64,000 nucleotides of DNA from Mariniphaga sp041684965 (GCA_041684965.1 JAWLGR010000002.1:186001-250000); one strand, 5' to 3'. Counted from the stretch's first letter, positions 24,891-34,779 are shown. Notes: generated by a model not told the origin, from the letters alone. A program made the numbers and translations.

Positions 24891-26339
24891 TTAAAATTGG
24901 AAATAGATAAATTGCTGCTCCTGGCCACCGGCCCAAAAAATGATAAAAACAATAGAATAATACACGGCGTAACGGATTGGTTTGTTCAGCCTTAGATTAA
25001 GGTCCGCAATAGCATAGGGTTGTTCTCTTCCCAACCATTCAACTATAAGGAATAAGAAAATAAGGATCATTACAGTTAATGCTTTTTTGGTATTATGAAA
25101 TTCAGGAATGGATATTAGAGAAGATGAGAATATCTCATTAAGATAGCTCAGGGCATGATTGATATTTTCAGCCCGGAAAAATACCCAGGCTAATGTGACC
25201 ATTGTAAAAGTGATGAGCATATGCATGGCTTCCTTAAGTTTTGGCAGGATTTTTCCCTTGGCTATAATATCTAGGTTGGTTCTGTTTTTATAAGTAAGCA
25301 TCAGTGGTAAAAAGAAAAGAGCATTTAAACCTCCCCATACAATAAAAGTCCAGTTTGCACCATGCCAGAAGCCACTTACCAAGAAAATGATAAATATGTT
25401 TCTTATTTTCATTGCAGTGTTTCCACGGCTACCCCCCAGCGGGATGTATAGGTAATCGCGGAACCAGGTTGAAAGCGAGATATGCCATCTTCTCCAGAAT
25501 TCAGCAATATCTCGTGAGAAATAAGGGTATGCAAAGTTTTGCATCAGGTTAAATCCAAACAACCTGGCAGTTCCGATTGCTATATCTGAATAACCTGAAA
25601 AGTCACCATAAATCTGAAAAGCAAAAAATAAAGCTCCAAAGAACAGGACACTGCCAGTATAAGTTTCTGAATTGTTGAATATTTCATTGGCAAATACAGC
25701 GCTGTTATCTGCAATTACAATTTTTTTAAACAATCCCCAAAGTATCTGGCGCAATCCATCAACGGCTTGGTTGTAATTGAATGAGTGTTTTCTTTTAAAT
25801 TGGGGAAGCAAATTCGTTGCTCTCTCAATTGGACCAGCCACCAGTTGGGGGAAAAAACTGACAAAAGCTGCAAATGCCAGAAAGTCAGTGGTTGGCCGAA
25901 ACTTTCTTTTATATACATCAATAGTATAACTAAGTGTCTGAAATGTATAAAAACTGATTCCTACAGGTAGTATAATGTCAAGAGTATTAAAACCGAGCAC
26001 TACCTTGAGTCCGGGTGCTAAATCATATAAAGAATCCACAAAGAAATTAAAGTACTTGAATATGCCAAGGAGTCCAATATTTGTGATAATACTGGTAATC
26101 AAAAGCAACTTTCTTTTTCCCCGATGATCTAGATTCTTAAGACCAAGTCCAACGGAATAATCTACTACGGTGCTGAAAAAAATAAGAGATAAAAAACGCC
26201 AATCCCACCATGCGTAAAAAAAGTAACTGGCTACAACAATAAGCAGGTTTCTTAATCTGATGTTTTTACTTGCAACAAACCAATACAGGAAAAATACAAC
26301 AGATAAAAAAATTGCAAATTCAATTGAATTAAAAAGCAT
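24891..26339 (-). CDS. MBOAT-family O-acyltransferase (AlgI-like)
   Basis: A 482-residue multi-pass membrane acyltransferase with roughly ten hydrophobic helices. Family motifs are ILPVGISFYTFQTLSYTID, FPQLVAGPIERATNLLPQF, the long RRWHISLSTWFRDYLYIPLG, and VSGFWHGANWTFIVWGGLNA, with the catalytic His in FWHGANW. AlgI-type MBOATs move acetyl groups across the membrane to decorate exported polysaccharides. The SGNH-like partner immediately downstream supports a polysaccharide O-acylation unit, though no polymer-synthesis genes lie adjacent, so the target is unknown. The GT2 fusion gene 12 kb away is a possible but unproven link. Confidence 0.92.
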   Translation of the reverse strand: MLFNSIEFAIFLSVVFFLYWFVASKNIRLRNLLIVVASYFFYAWWDWRFLSLIFFSTVVDYSVGLGLKNLDHRGKRKLLLITSIITNIGLLGIFKYFNFFVDSLYDLAPGLKVVLGFNTLDIILPVGISFYTFQTLSYTIDVYKRKFRPTTDFLAFAAFVSFFPQLVAGPIERATNLLPQFKRKHSFNYNQAVDGLRQILWGLFKKIVIADNSAVFANEIFNNSETYTGSVLFFGALFFAFQIYGDFSGYSDIAIGTARLFGFNLMQNFAYPYFSRDIAEFWRRWHISLSTWFRDYLYIPLGGSRGNTAMKIRNIFIIFLVSGFWHGANWTFIVWGGLNALFFLPLMLTYKNRTNLDIIAKGKILPKLKEAMHMLITFTMVTLAWVFFRAENINHALSYLNEIFSSSLISIPEFHNTKKALTVMILIFLFLIVEWLGREQPYAIADLNLRLNKPIRYAVYYSIVFIIFWAGGQEQQFIYFQF

Positions 26340-27033
26340 CTTTTTGGTGTGTTAGCAGGAATTCATAAATTCAGTATCTTTAAGAAGTGCTGTACTTATA
26401 AAAATTGCTCTATAAATATTGTTCTTATAATTCAATACCAGTGATATTGAATATACAGTATTCATAAATTATTAGTTTTATAGACCTATAAGTTTTAAAC
26501 TTATTAAGTAGAAAAATGTTCAGCTAATTCTAAAATTAGTGATATTGATTCTAACTGAAGAATTCTTATTCCCGGCGGTAGTTCTGAAAGTTAGTTCTGT
26601 AACAAGTTTTTTTTAATGAATTCCAATAATCAGAGAAAACATTAATTCAGGGTCAATCCGATTTATGTCTTTAATTTATAATTTTCAATTAATGAGTTTT
26701 TATAAATATCAATTAAAAAAATCAGCCCGGTTTTATGACATTTATATCATCGTTTTTTATCATTTTTTCCTTATCTGTCGCTCAATTATGGGAAATTTAA
26801 TAATGAAAGGAATTATCAGGTCATGCCTGTTGTAAATATGTTAATACAAAAATTTGAAATCTTTTTATCACTTATTAATTTTATACACTCATTCCAAAAA
26901 TGTGCTCTTTATATTCTGGGTTGTTCTCGAATCTGCCGAATAGGAGGTTTAATAAATTGGTGAAAACGATAAATTCAGAAGGATTTTCAGCAAATTATTG
27001 TTTTCTTTTTCGGGTTAAGCCCTTACATTTGAT
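26340..27033. other. AT-rich intergenic region upstream of secA
   Basis: About 700 bases without a supported gene on either strand, between the divergent MBOAT gene and secA. Base composition is clearly more AT-rich than the neighbours. One small hairpin (ttcaata at 26431-26437 pairing with tattgaa at 26445-26451) was seen, with no T-run. It must hold the promoters of both flanking genes, but only the weak secA -7 element could be picked out. Confidence 0.5.
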
Positions 27034-27041
27034 TACCTTTG
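27034..27041 (+). promoter_or_regulatory. Candidate -7 element for secA
   Basis: TACCTTTG matches TAnnTTTG 25 bases before the secA ATG. The -33 region (TTTTTCGGG) is only a partial match, so confidence is low. Confidence 0.3.
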
Positions 27042-27066
27042 CTCCTGTTTTATTAAAATGATAATT

Positions 27067-30000
27067 ATGGCATTTGTAACCAAAATACTCGGCAAAATAT
27101 TAGGAAATAAATCAGAACGTGACATTAAAGTAACAGCACCGCTTGTTGGTTTAATAAAAGAGGAATACAAGCGTCTGGCAATAATGTCAAATGATGAATT
27201 ACGTGATGAAACAGATAAGCTTAGAAAAATAATAGCAGATAGGATCAGGCCGGAGGAAGAACAGATTGCTGAATTGCAGAAGGCTGCTGAAGAAGCTGAA
27301 ATACAGGATAGTGAAAAAATATACGAGCAGATTGATAAGCTGGAAGAGACTATTTTAGAACAGATTGAAGATGTATTAAATGAAATTCTACCTGTTGCAT
27401 TTGCTATAGTAAAGGATACTGCACGTCGTTTTTTTGAAAATGAGATAGTTGAAGTCACAGCCCGTCAGTACGACAGGGATCTTGCATCCACCCGTGCAAG
27501 TATATCCATCAAGGACGATAAAGCATACTGGAAGAACCGTTGGATTGCCGGGGGAACGGAAATTATCTGGGACATGGTTCATTACGATGTACAGCTTGTT
27601 GGAGGTATTGTGCTTCATCAGGGAAAGATTGCTGAGATGGCAACAGGAGAAGGAAAAACCCTGGCGGCTACCCTTCCAGTATTCCTTAATGCACTCGCAA
27701 AAAGGGGAGTGCATCTTGTAACCGTAAATGATTATCTGTCAAAACGGGATGCTGAATGGATGGGACCTATCTATGAATTCCACGGAATGACGATTGACTG
27801 CATCGACAAACATCAGCCTAATTCAGAGGCCCGGCGAAATGCTTATAATGCAGACATTACTTACGGTACTAACAATGAATTCGGATTTGATTACCTCCGC
27901 GATAATATGTCAATTAATCCTGAAGACCTTGTACAAAGAAAACATCATTATGCTATTGTAGATGAAGTGGACTCAGTGCTGGTTGACGATGCACGGACTC
28001 CTTTGATCATTTCGGGACCGGTACCAAAAGGTGAACATCAGCAGTTTGAAGAATTAAAAGGATATGTAGAAAAACTATATAAAGCTCAGCGGGACGAAGT
28101 AAATCATATCTTTATTGAAGCTAAACGATTGCTTTCAAAAGAAAACCTTTCAGACGATGAGCGCAAGGAAGGTGGGCTTTTATTGCTGCGGGCCTATAAA
28201 GGATTGCCAAAAAATAAATCGATTATTAAATTCCTAAGCGAGGAAGGCATGAAGAATCTCATGACTAAAACAGAGAATTTTTACATGCAGGATAACAATA
28301 AAAATATGCATATCGTTACCGACCCGCTTTATTTTGTTATTGAGGAAAAACAAAACTCTGTTGAACTTACCGATAAGGGAATTGATTTGATTTCCCAAGG
28401 TTTTGATGATCCTGACTTTTTTATATTACCCGATATGGGGGCAGTTATTGCAGAACTGGAGAATGCAGGACTCACTACGGAAGAACTACAGGAAAAAAAA
28501 GATAGCCTGCTTCAGGATTATTCCGTAAAATCAGAACGTGTGCATACGATCAACCAGTTACTGAAAGCCTATACCATGTTTGAAAAAGATGTGGAATATG
28601 TGGTTATCGACAATAAGGTAAAAATTGTAGATGAACAAACAGGCCGGATTATGGAAGGCCGCCGTTATTCCGATGGATTGCATCAGGCTATTGAAGCTAA
28701 AGAACGTGTGAAAGTTGAGGCAGCTACCCAAACTTTCGCAACAATTACACTCCAGAATTATTTCCGTATGTATCATAAACTGGCAGGGATGACAGGTACT
28801 GCAGAAACTGAAGCGGGTGAATTCTGGGATATCTATAAACTGGAGGTGGTTGTTATTCCTACCAATAAACCAGTTGTTCGCGATGACCGTGAGGATTTTG
28901 TTTTTAAAACAAAACGGGAAAAATACAATTCAGTAATTGATGAAATAGTTGAACTGAATAATCTAGGAAGGCCTGTGCTGGTGGGCACCACATCCGTTGA
29001 GATATCAGAATTACTAAGCAGAATGTTGAAAATCAGGGGTATTAAACACAATGTTCTAAACGCAAAGATGCATGCCCGGGAAGCGGAAATAGTTGCCGAA
29101 GCAGGCCGTTCGGGTGCTGTTACCATTGCAACCAATATGGCAGGTCGTGGTACTGACATTAAATTAACACCTGAAGTTCGGAAAGCAGGCGGATTGGCAA
29201 TAATTGGTACCGAGCGGCATGATTCACGTCGCGTCGATCGACAGTTAAGAGGTCGGGCCGGAAGACAAGGTGACCCTGGTTCTTCACAGTTCTACGTTTC
29301 TCTTGAAGATGATCTTATGCGCCTTTTTGGTTCCGACCGGATATCTGGCATAATGGACAAGCTCGGCCTGAAGGAAGGAGAAGTGATTCAGCATTCGATG
29401 ATTTCCAAATCAATTGAACGTGCTCAGCGAAAAGTGGAAGAGAATAATTTCGGTATTCGGAAAAGGCTGCTTGAGTACGACGACGTTATGAACTCACAAC
29501 GCGAAGTAATTTATAAAAAAAGAAAGCATGCACTTTTTGGTGAACGTCTTGAAGTGGATTTGCTTAATATGATGTACGATGCAGTGGAGGACCTTGTAAA
29601 TGAATATTATGGTTCCGACCAGTTTGAAGATTTTAATATGGAACTCATGAGACTGCTTTCAATGGAATCGCCTGTGCCTGAAGAAGAATTTAAAAGATTG
29701 ACTCCGGATGAGATTTCTGAAAAAATTTATGAGAAGATGATCGATGGGTACAAGCGTAAAGTGGAAGCAATTTCAAAACAGGCATTTCCTGTAATAAAGA
29801 ATGTGTATGAAACCAAAGCACAGGTTTATAAAAACATCGTGGTGCCTATTTCTGATGGTAAGCGCATTTTTCAGATAATATGTAATCTTGAAAATGCTTA
29901 TCTGAATAAAGGAAAAGAGCTTGTAAAATCTTACCAGAAGCAAATTGTCCTGAATACTATCGACAATGCATGGAAAGAACAGTTGCGTGAAATGGACGAC

Positions 30001-30384
30001 TTAAAACAGTCTGTGCAGAATGCCACCTACGAACAGAAAGATCCGCTTTTGATATATAAGTTTGAGTCGTTTAACCTGTTTAAAATAATGATTAATAAGG
30101 TAAACAAGGATGTGGTTGGCACGTTAATGAAAGGGCATATACCAATTCAGGACTCAGGGCAGGTAAGGCAGGCAGAAGAAAGAAAGCGAACAGATATGAG
30201 CAAATATAAAACGCAAAAATCCGATATGCCGGGTGTTGAAAATCCCATGAGGGGCGCTGTTACACAAACTGGTGAACGTGCCAGGCCCCAACCTGTCAGG
30301 GTCGAAAAAAAGGTAGGACGGAATGATCCGTGTCCTTGTGGCAGCGGGAAAAAGTTTAAACACTGCCACGGAAGGGGAGCATAA
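27067..30384 (+). CDS. secA: Preprotein translocase ATPase SecA
   Basis: The motor that drives unfolded proteins through SecYEG. The 1,105 residues are the long Bacteroidota form, larger than the 901-residue enterobacterial one because of inserts in the N-terminal half. Motifs are MATGEGKTLAATLP (Walker A), LVTVNDYLSKRDAEWM, YAIVDEVDSVLVDDARTPL (DEAD-like Walker B), the preprotein-binding region KIVDEQTGRIMEGRRYSDGL, TNMAGRGTDIKL and DRQLRGRAGRQGDPGSSQFY. It ends with the zinc-binding tail RNDPCPCGSGKKFKHCHG, which contacts SecB and ribosomes in other bacteria. The ATG at 27067 (MAFVTKIL) was preferred over one nine bases earlier. Lgt follows 50 bases downstream in the same orientation. Confidence 0.96.
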   Translation: MAFVTKILGKILGNKSERDIKVTAPLVGLIKEEYKRLAIMSNDELRDETDKLRKIIADRIRPEEEQIAELQKAAEEAEIQDSEKIYEQIDKLEETILEQIEDVLNEILPVAFAIVKDTARRFFENEIVEVTARQYDRDLASTRASISIKDDKAYWKNRWIAGGTEIIWDMVHYDVQLVGGIVLHQGKIAEMATGEGKTLAATLPVFLNALAKRGVHLVTVNDYLSKRDAEWMGPIYEFHGMTIDCIDKHQPNSEARRNAYNADITYGTNNEFGFDYLRDNMSINPEDLVQRKHHYAIVDEVDSVLVDDARTPLIISGPVPKGEHQQFEELKGYVEKLYKAQRDEVNHIFIEAKRLLSKENLSDDERKEGGLLLLRAYKGLPKNKSIIKFLSEEGMKNLMTKTENFYMQDNNKNMHIVTDPLYFVIEEKQNSVELTDKGIDLISQGFDDPDFFILPDMGAVIAELENAGLTTEELQEKKDSLLQDYSVKSERVHTINQLLKAYTMFEKDVEYVVIDNKVKIVDEQTGRIMEGRRYSDGLHQAIEAKERVKVEAATQTFATITLQNYFRMYHKLAGMTGTAETEAGEFWDIYKLEVVVIPTNKPVVRDDREDFVFKTKREKYNSVIDEIVELNNLGRPVLVGTTSVEISELLSRMLKIRGIKHNVLNAKMHAREAEIVAEAGRSGAVTIATNMAGRGTDIKLTPEVRKAGGLAIIGTERHDSRRVDRQLRGRAGRQGDPGSSQFYVSLEDDLMRLFGSDRISGIMDKLGLKEGEVIQHSMISKSIERAQRKVEENNFGIRKRLLEYDDVMNSQREVIYKKRKHALFGERLEVDLLNMMYDAVEDLVNEYYGSDQFEDFNMELMRLLSMESPVPEEEFKRLTPDEISEKIYEKMIDGYKRKVEAISKQAFPVIKNVYETKAQVYKNIVVPISDGKRIFQIICNLENAYLNKGKELVKSYQKQIVLNTIDNAWKEQLREMDDLKQSVQNATYEQKDPLLIYKFESFNLFKIMINKVNKDVVGTLMKGHIPIQDSGQVRQAEERKRTDMSKYKTQKSDMPGVENPMRGAVTQTGERARPQPVRVEKKVGRNDPCPCGSGKKFKHCHGRGA

Positions 30385-30434
30385 ATAACTGCTGAATGCT
30401 GAGTTCCTAAAGATCCATTTATAAAAAAACTAAT

Positions 30435-31253
30435 ATGATACATTTTCTGAATTATATCCATTGGAATGTAAGCCCCGAAATTTTTAATCTTGGACCTCTT
30501 TCGATTAGGTGGTATGGGTTATTATTTGCCTCGGGCTTTTTAATTGCATACTACATTGGTGAAAAAATGTTTAAATCGGAAAATGTGCCACAAAAGTGGG
30601 TTGATTCACTTTTCTTCTATATTATAATTGCAACCATCCTGGGAGCCAGATTAGGGCATGTTTTTTTCTACGGATGGGATTATTATTCCCAAAACCCCGG
30701 AGAAATATTGAAAGTATGGCATGGAGGTCTTGCCAGTCATGGTGGTGCCCTTGGGATCTTTATCGCCCTGCTTATCCATTCAAAGAATGTTACCAGGAGA
30801 AATGTTTTCTGGACTATTGACCGTGTTGTGGTACCTACTGCCCTTGTTGCAGCATTTATCCGATTGGGAAATCTTATGAATTCTGAAATCTACGGCATCG
30901 AAACATCCCTTCCCTGGGGCTTTATTTTTGAACGAAACAACGAAGTTGTTCCCAAACATCCTACTCAGATTTACGAAGCACTTGCTTATTTGTTAACATT
31001 TGGTATCCTGATGTACCTCTACTGGAATACCCGTTCGAAGTATAAGCAGGGACTGCTTACAGGGGTTCTCTTCATTATGGTCTTTACCGCAAGGTTTCTA
31101 ATCGAATTCATTAAAGAAGATCAGGAAGCCTTTGAGTCGGCAATGACCCTTAACATGGGACAGTGGCTAAGTATTCCTTTCATTCTTGCTGGTATATATT
31201 TGGTTTATAGAGCAATTAAAAATCCTGAGAAGCATTATAAGAACAAATTCTAG
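30435..31253 (+). CDS. lgt: Prolipoprotein diacylglyceryl transferase
   Basis: An inner-membrane enzyme that adds diacylglyceryl from phosphatidylglycerol to the lipobox cysteine of prolipoproteins, the first step of lipoprotein maturation. The 272 residues with about seven membrane helices fit the family. Hallmarks are IRWYGLLFASGFLIAYY, GARLGHVFFYGWDYY, the HGGLASHGGALGIFIAL loop, and the signature RLGNLMNSEIYG with its essential Arg and Asn. PTQIYEALAYL near residue 180 and RFLIEFIKEDQ near 220 also match. Its position after secA joins two export functions in one likely transcript. Confidence 0.95.
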   Translation: MIHFLNYIHWNVSPEIFNLGPLSIRWYGLLFASGFLIAYYIGEKMFKSENVPQKWVDSLFFYIIIATILGARLGHVFFYGWDYYSQNPGEILKVWHGGLASHGGALGIFIALLIHSKNVTRRNVFWTIDRVVVPTALVAAFIRLGNLMNSEIYGIETSLPWGFIFERNNEVVPKHPTQIYEALAYLLTFGILMYLYWNTRSKYKQGLLTGVLFIMVFTARFLIEFIKEDQEAFESAMTLNMGQWLSIPFILAGIYLVYRAIKNPEKHYKNKF

Positions 31254-31674
31254 CTCCTTTAAATTACATCAATTTTGTTGCACTGCCCTTTTAATATGGG
31301 GTTGGTGTGCTATGGAATTTTGTTTTTTAAGTAACAAAATAAGGGATTTCAGAAAATAGAAGTAAAATTGTATATCAGGAATTGCCAGGTGAGAAAAATA
31401 AAATAGTTGTGTCTGCCCTTGCAAAAATGCCTGTCGGGATTTATTTCCTAAATATATTAAGGGAAAACAGGTCGGTATCAAAAAAAATAATAAAATATTA
31501 ACCATCGGAATTTAGAGGCGTTTTGCTTATCTGTGAAAGGTTATTATGAGTTAATATATGGTTTAAGCCATTGAATATTAATAAATTTAATATATTCGTA
31601 TAAAATTTAGGTTCATTTTGCAACACAATAAATGATTACTTTGTTTATTTAAATAATAAAAGACAAATAAGTGT
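31254..31674. other. Intergenic region between lgt and slyD
   Basis: No supported gene. A minus-strand frame at 31269-31505 encodes a hydrophobic 78-residue peptide of no recognised family and is treated as chance. The right end carries the slyD promoter. Confidence 0.45.
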
Positions 31675-31705
31675 TTTGTTCTGTCAGGTAAAATAAGTTA
31701 CTTTG
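31675..31705 (+). promoter_or_regulatory. Promoter of slyD
   Basis: TTTG (31675-31678), a spacer of exactly 19 bases and TTACTTTG (31698-31705), which differs from TAnnTTTG at one base, 23 bases before the ATG. The spacing is that of the Bacteroidota primary sigma factor. Confidence 0.5.
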
Positions 31706-31728
31706 CAGTTTAAAATAAATATAAGATT

Positions 31729-32307
31729 ATGCAGGAAATTTCAAAAAATTCGATGGTTACGTTAAGCTACGTTTTGCACGTTGAAGACGCAAAAGGAGAG
31801 TTGATAGAAAAGGCAACAGAAGATAAGCCGTTGCAATTTCTTTTTGGTGCAGGTTTAATGCTACCAAAGTTCGAATCGCATCTTGCCGGGTTAAAGGAAG
31901 GAGAGCCATTTACGATCCGTTTATCGAAATACGATGCTTACGGAGAAGTAAATGAAGATGCCATAGTTGAATTGCCAAAACATGTTTTTTTAGTTGATGG
32001 CAAATTCGATGACGAATTAATTTCCGTTGGAAACGTGGTACCTATGATGAGTAGCAATGGACAGCGCCTGAATGGGCAAGTCCTTGATATAGATGATGAA
32101 ATAGTTAAGATGGATTTTAATCACCCGCTTGCCGGAGAAGATCTTTTCTTTACTGGAAAAGTTCTTGGGGTTCGAGAACCTTCCGAAGAAGAGTTGGCAC
32201 AATATCTTTCAGGAGGTGGATGCGGTTGTGGCAGTGGTGGCTGCGGAGATGAGGAGTGTAGTTCTGAAGGCCATGATCACAATCATGGTTGCGGATGTGG
32301 ATGCTAA
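31729..32307 (+). CDS. slyD: SlyD-type FKBP peptidyl-prolyl isomerase
   Basis: A cytosolic prolyl isomerase/chaperone of 192 residues. The FKBP part begins NSMVTLSYVLHVEDAKGELIE and is split by the SlyD-specific insert-in-flap domain (about residues 70-125), with the usual YGEVNEDAIVELPKHVF and a return at DFNHPLAGEDLFF. The C-terminal 31 residues are a dense metal-binding tail with CGCGSGGCGDEEC and HDHNHGCGCGC. SlyD tails bind Ni(II), Zn(II) and other ions, and serve nickel enzyme maturation in E. coli. A LarA-like protein of this window could be a nickel client, but that is speculation. The gene has its own promoter and terminator. Confidence 0.93.
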   Translation: MQEISKNSMVTLSYVLHVEDAKGELIEKATEDKPLQFLFGAGLMLPKFESHLAGLKEGEPFTIRLSKYDAYGEVNEDAIVELPKHVFLVDGKFDDELISVGNVVPMMSSNGQRLNGQVLDIDDEIVKMDFNHPLAGEDLFFTGKVLGVREPSEEELAQYLSGGGCGCGSGGCGDEECSSEGHDHNHGCGCGC

Positions 32308-32341
32308 TGCGATTGTGATCGTTGCTGAGTATAATTACTAT

Positions 32342-32384
32342 AAACCCCGTTTTCTTACTGTGAATCAGAGGAAACGGGGTTTTA
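32342..32384 (+). terminator. Rho-independent terminator of slyD
   Basis: An 11-bp perfect stem (aaaccccgttt at 32342-32352 pairing with aaacggggttt at 32372-32382) ends in T residues, 34 bases after the slyD stop codon. Confidence 0.75.
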
Positions 32385-32498
32385 TTTATGAAGTATCTGC
32401 ATCTCCGAAAGAATATTTCGGAGATTTGTTTAGTTCCATGGCATTGAAAACCAACAAAAAAGGAAAACATTTGTTACCATAATTATTAAAAGCAATTT

Positions 32499-33572
32499 GT
32501 GAATACATTTGGAAACATATTTCGCCTTACCTCATTTGGGGAATCGCATGGCAGAGGAATTGGCGGTATAATCGACGGCTGTCCTGCCGGATTGGAACTT
32601 GATATGGACCTTATCCAGCGGGATTTGTCGCGACGTAAACCGGGGCAGTCGAAAATTACTACCCAACGAATGGAGTCTGACCTGGTAGAATTTCTGTCGG
32701 GAATATTTGAAGGTAAGACCCAGGGGACTCCAATTTCGTTTATTGTGTGGAATAAAGATCAGCATTCGCAGGATTACAGCAACCTTAAGAATGTGTACAG
32801 GCCTTCGCATGCCGATTATACATATATTAAAAAATATGGCACACGTGATTACCGTGGAGGAGGTCGGTCATCGGCCCGGGAAACTATTGCCCGTGTGGTT
32901 GCCGGAGCAGTTGCCCGCCAAATTCTTTCCCTGAATGATATTACAATACAGGCGTATGTATCGAGGGTGGGAGAGGTGAAACTGGAAAAAAATTACCTTG
33001 AACTAGACCTTTCAAAAACTGAAGATTCCATAGTGCGCTGTCCTGATCCTGAAACAGCTGAAAAAATGATTGCCCGTATTGAGACGGCAGGACGTGATCA
33101 TGATACTGTAGGGGGAGTTATTACTTGTGTGGTAAAAGGAGTACCTGCAGGTTGGGGGGAACCGGTGTTTAAAAAGCTGCATGCCGATCTTGGCTTTGCC
33201 ATGTTGGGTATTAATGCAGTTAAAGGGTTTGAGTATGGTTCCGGTTTTGAAGGAACAAAACTAAGTGGTTCAGAGCATAACGATGTGTTTGTTTCTACCA
33301 GCGAAGGTGTTCGCACCAAGACCAACAACTCAGGAGGTATCCAGGGAGGAATTTCAAATGGTGAGGATATCTACTTTAATGTAGCGTTCAAACCTATAGC
33401 AACTCTTCTTAAAGAACAACGTACTGTAGATAAAGACAGCAACGAAACTACTATACATCCAAAAGGCAGACACGATCCATGTGTCCTGCCACGCGCCGTA
33501 CCTATCGTTGAAGCCATGGCTGCATTGGTGTTGGTTGATCACTTTTTATTAAGTAAATTAAATTCAATATAA
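32499..33572 (+). CDS. aroC: Chorismate synthase
   Basis: The last shikimate pathway enzyme, converting 5-enolpyruvylshikimate-3-phosphate to chorismate with reduced FMN. The 357 residues are of usual length. Family signatures are FRLTSFGESHGRGIGGIIDG at the start, RPSHADYTYIKKYGTRDYRG and GGRSSARETIARVVAGAVA, and RHDPCVLPRAVPIVEAMAAL near the end. The conserved His in ESHG and SHAD are present. Translation starts at a GTG that fits the family N terminus MNTFGNIF. A DUF134 gene follows after one base and is surely co-translated. Confidence 0.96.
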   Translation: MNTFGNIFRLTSFGESHGRGIGGIIDGCPAGLELDMDLIQRDLSRRKPGQSKITTQRMESDLVEFLSGIFEGKTQGTPISFIVWNKDQHSQDYSNLKNVYRPSHADYTYIKKYGTRDYRGGGRSSARETIARVVAGAVARQILSLNDITIQAYVSRVGEVKLEKNYLELDLSKTEDSIVRCPDPETAEKMIARIETAGRDHDTVGGVITCVVKGVPAGWGEPVFKKLHADLGFAMLGINAVKGFEYGSGFEGTKLSGSEHNDVFVSTSEGVRTKTNNSGGIQGGISNGEDIYFNVAFKPIATLLKEQRTVDKDSNETTIHPKGRHDPCVLPRAVPIVEAMAALVLVDHFLLSKLNSI

Positions 33573-33573
33573 T

Positions 33574-33987
33574 ATGCCCAGAAAAAAAAGAAACAGGAGA
33601 ATTCAGGTTCCCCCGGTAATTAAGGGGATGTCGGTTTATGGAGTGCGTGGACGTAAATCAAATGAAGTAATCCTTCGCCTTGAAGAATATGAAGCTATCC
33701 GTTTGCTTGATTATCAAAACCTCACGCAGGAACAGGCTGCTGTTCATATGGATGTTTCCAGGCCCACTCTTACCCGTATCTATGAAGAAGCCCGAAACAA
33801 AGTTGCCACGGCTTTTGTGGAAGGTCGGGATATAATTTTTAGGGGTGGAGATATTTATTTTGATGATAGCTGGTACAAATGTAAGAGCTGCCAGGCGAGT
33901 TTTAATAATTACGAGGAAGGGAAAACCAATTGCCCGGTTTGTAGCTCGGATGATGTAATTCAGCTGAATGAATATTATTCGAAATGA
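33574..33987 (+). CDS. DUF134 putative DNA-binding protein
   Basis: A 137-residue protein with an N-terminal RKKRNRRIQVPPVIKGM typical of DUF134. Next comes LRLEEYEAIRLLDYQNLTQEQ with a sigma-70 region 4-like helix-turn-helix (AAVHMDVSRPTLTRIYEEAR), and then a C-terminal zinc ribbon with two C-x2-C pairs (CKSC, CPVC). It is likely a small regulator; DUF134 proteins often lie near iron-sulfur or NifX/dinitrogenase-like genes, but none is here. The start lies one base after the aroC stop, and no promoter is seen between them. Function of the family is not established. Confidence 0.88.
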   Translation: MPRKKRNRRIQVPPVIKGMSVYGVRGRKSNEVILRLEEYEAIRLLDYQNLTQEQAAVHMDVSRPTLTRIYEEARNKVATAFVEGRDIIFRGGDIYFDDSWYKCKSCQASFNNYEEGKTNCPVCSSDDVIQLNEYYSK

Positions 33988-34149
33988 TATTTCAGGTGGT
34001 ATTTAGTACATTTCGCAGGTATTTTTAAAATTTCTGCAGATATTCAATTTACCCCAGGCATTGCTTTGTATCTTTTATAGAAATCGCATAAACACACGTA
34101 TTCTTTTTTCCTGCCTCTCGTTTCTCATTTTTGGGGCTGGATTCAGTAC

Positions 34150-34647
34150 TTATTCTTTGTCCGGCACAAAATCAAGTGAAACAGAATTTACACAGTGACG
34201 GGTATTTTTTGCTGTAAAACGTTCACCTGTAAATACATGTCCAAGATGACCGCCGCAATTACTACAGGTGATTTCTGTTCTCCGGCCGTCAGCATCCGGT
34301 GTTTGCGTTACTGCTCCCTCAATTTCATCATCAAAGCTAGGCCAGCCACAATTTGATTCAAACTTATCGGATGACTTAAAAAGAGGCGTCCTACACTGTT
34401 TACAAACGTATGTGCCTTTTTCCTTATGGTTGTTGTATTTGCCTGTGAAAGGGCGTTCGGTACCTTTTTGGATAATTACATACTCTTCAAATTCCGTTAA
34501 TGGCTTGTATTGCTTCATTATCTTATCCTCCTCGTATTTTACCTTTGAATCTATGTCAGCCTTTGCTTTTACCTGCCCTTTTTCTTGCGACTGTGCGCAT
34601 GCTGAAAGTGCAACCGCTGATAGTAATATGATTATTATTATTTTCAT
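34150..34647 (-). CDS. msrB: Lipoprotein methionine-R-sulfoxide reductase
   Basis: Reduces methionine-R-sulfoxide in damaged proteins. The 165 residues begin with a lipoprotein signal (IIIILLSAVALSAC, lipobox Cys near residue 17), so the enzyme is anchored in the cell envelope. The MsrB domain follows: GKYNNHKEKGTYVCKQCRTPLF, SNCGWPSFDD, CSNCGGHLGHVFTG and RHCVNSVSLDF. Both zinc C-x2-C pairs and the catalytic Cys in RHCVNS are present; no MsrA domain is fused. It stands alone, convergent with the aroC-DUF134 unit. Confidence 0.94.
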   Translation of the reverse strand: MKIIIIILLSAVALSACAQSQEKGQVKAKADIDSKVKYEEDKIMKQYKPLTEFEEYVIIQKGTERPFTGKYNNHKEKGTYVCKQCRTPLFKSSDKFESNCGWPSFDDEIEGAVTQTPDADGRRTEITCSNCGGHLGHVFTGERFTAKNTRHCVNSVSLDFVPDKE

Positions 34648-34779
34648 TTCGTAATTAAGACAAATTGGTAAAGTGATTGGTTTAGTAAATACAAAATTAA
34701 ATAAAAATTCAGGAAAGTCCGGAAATCCAAATGGTATAGGAATTCAACTCGGTTCCTGTGTTCCTGTATCAGGTTTTGT

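Noticed and set aside
31269..31505. 78-codon hydrophobic minus-strand frame between lgt and slyD
   Set aside because: Looks like a chance frame in AT-rich DNA; no start signal and no relatives recognised.
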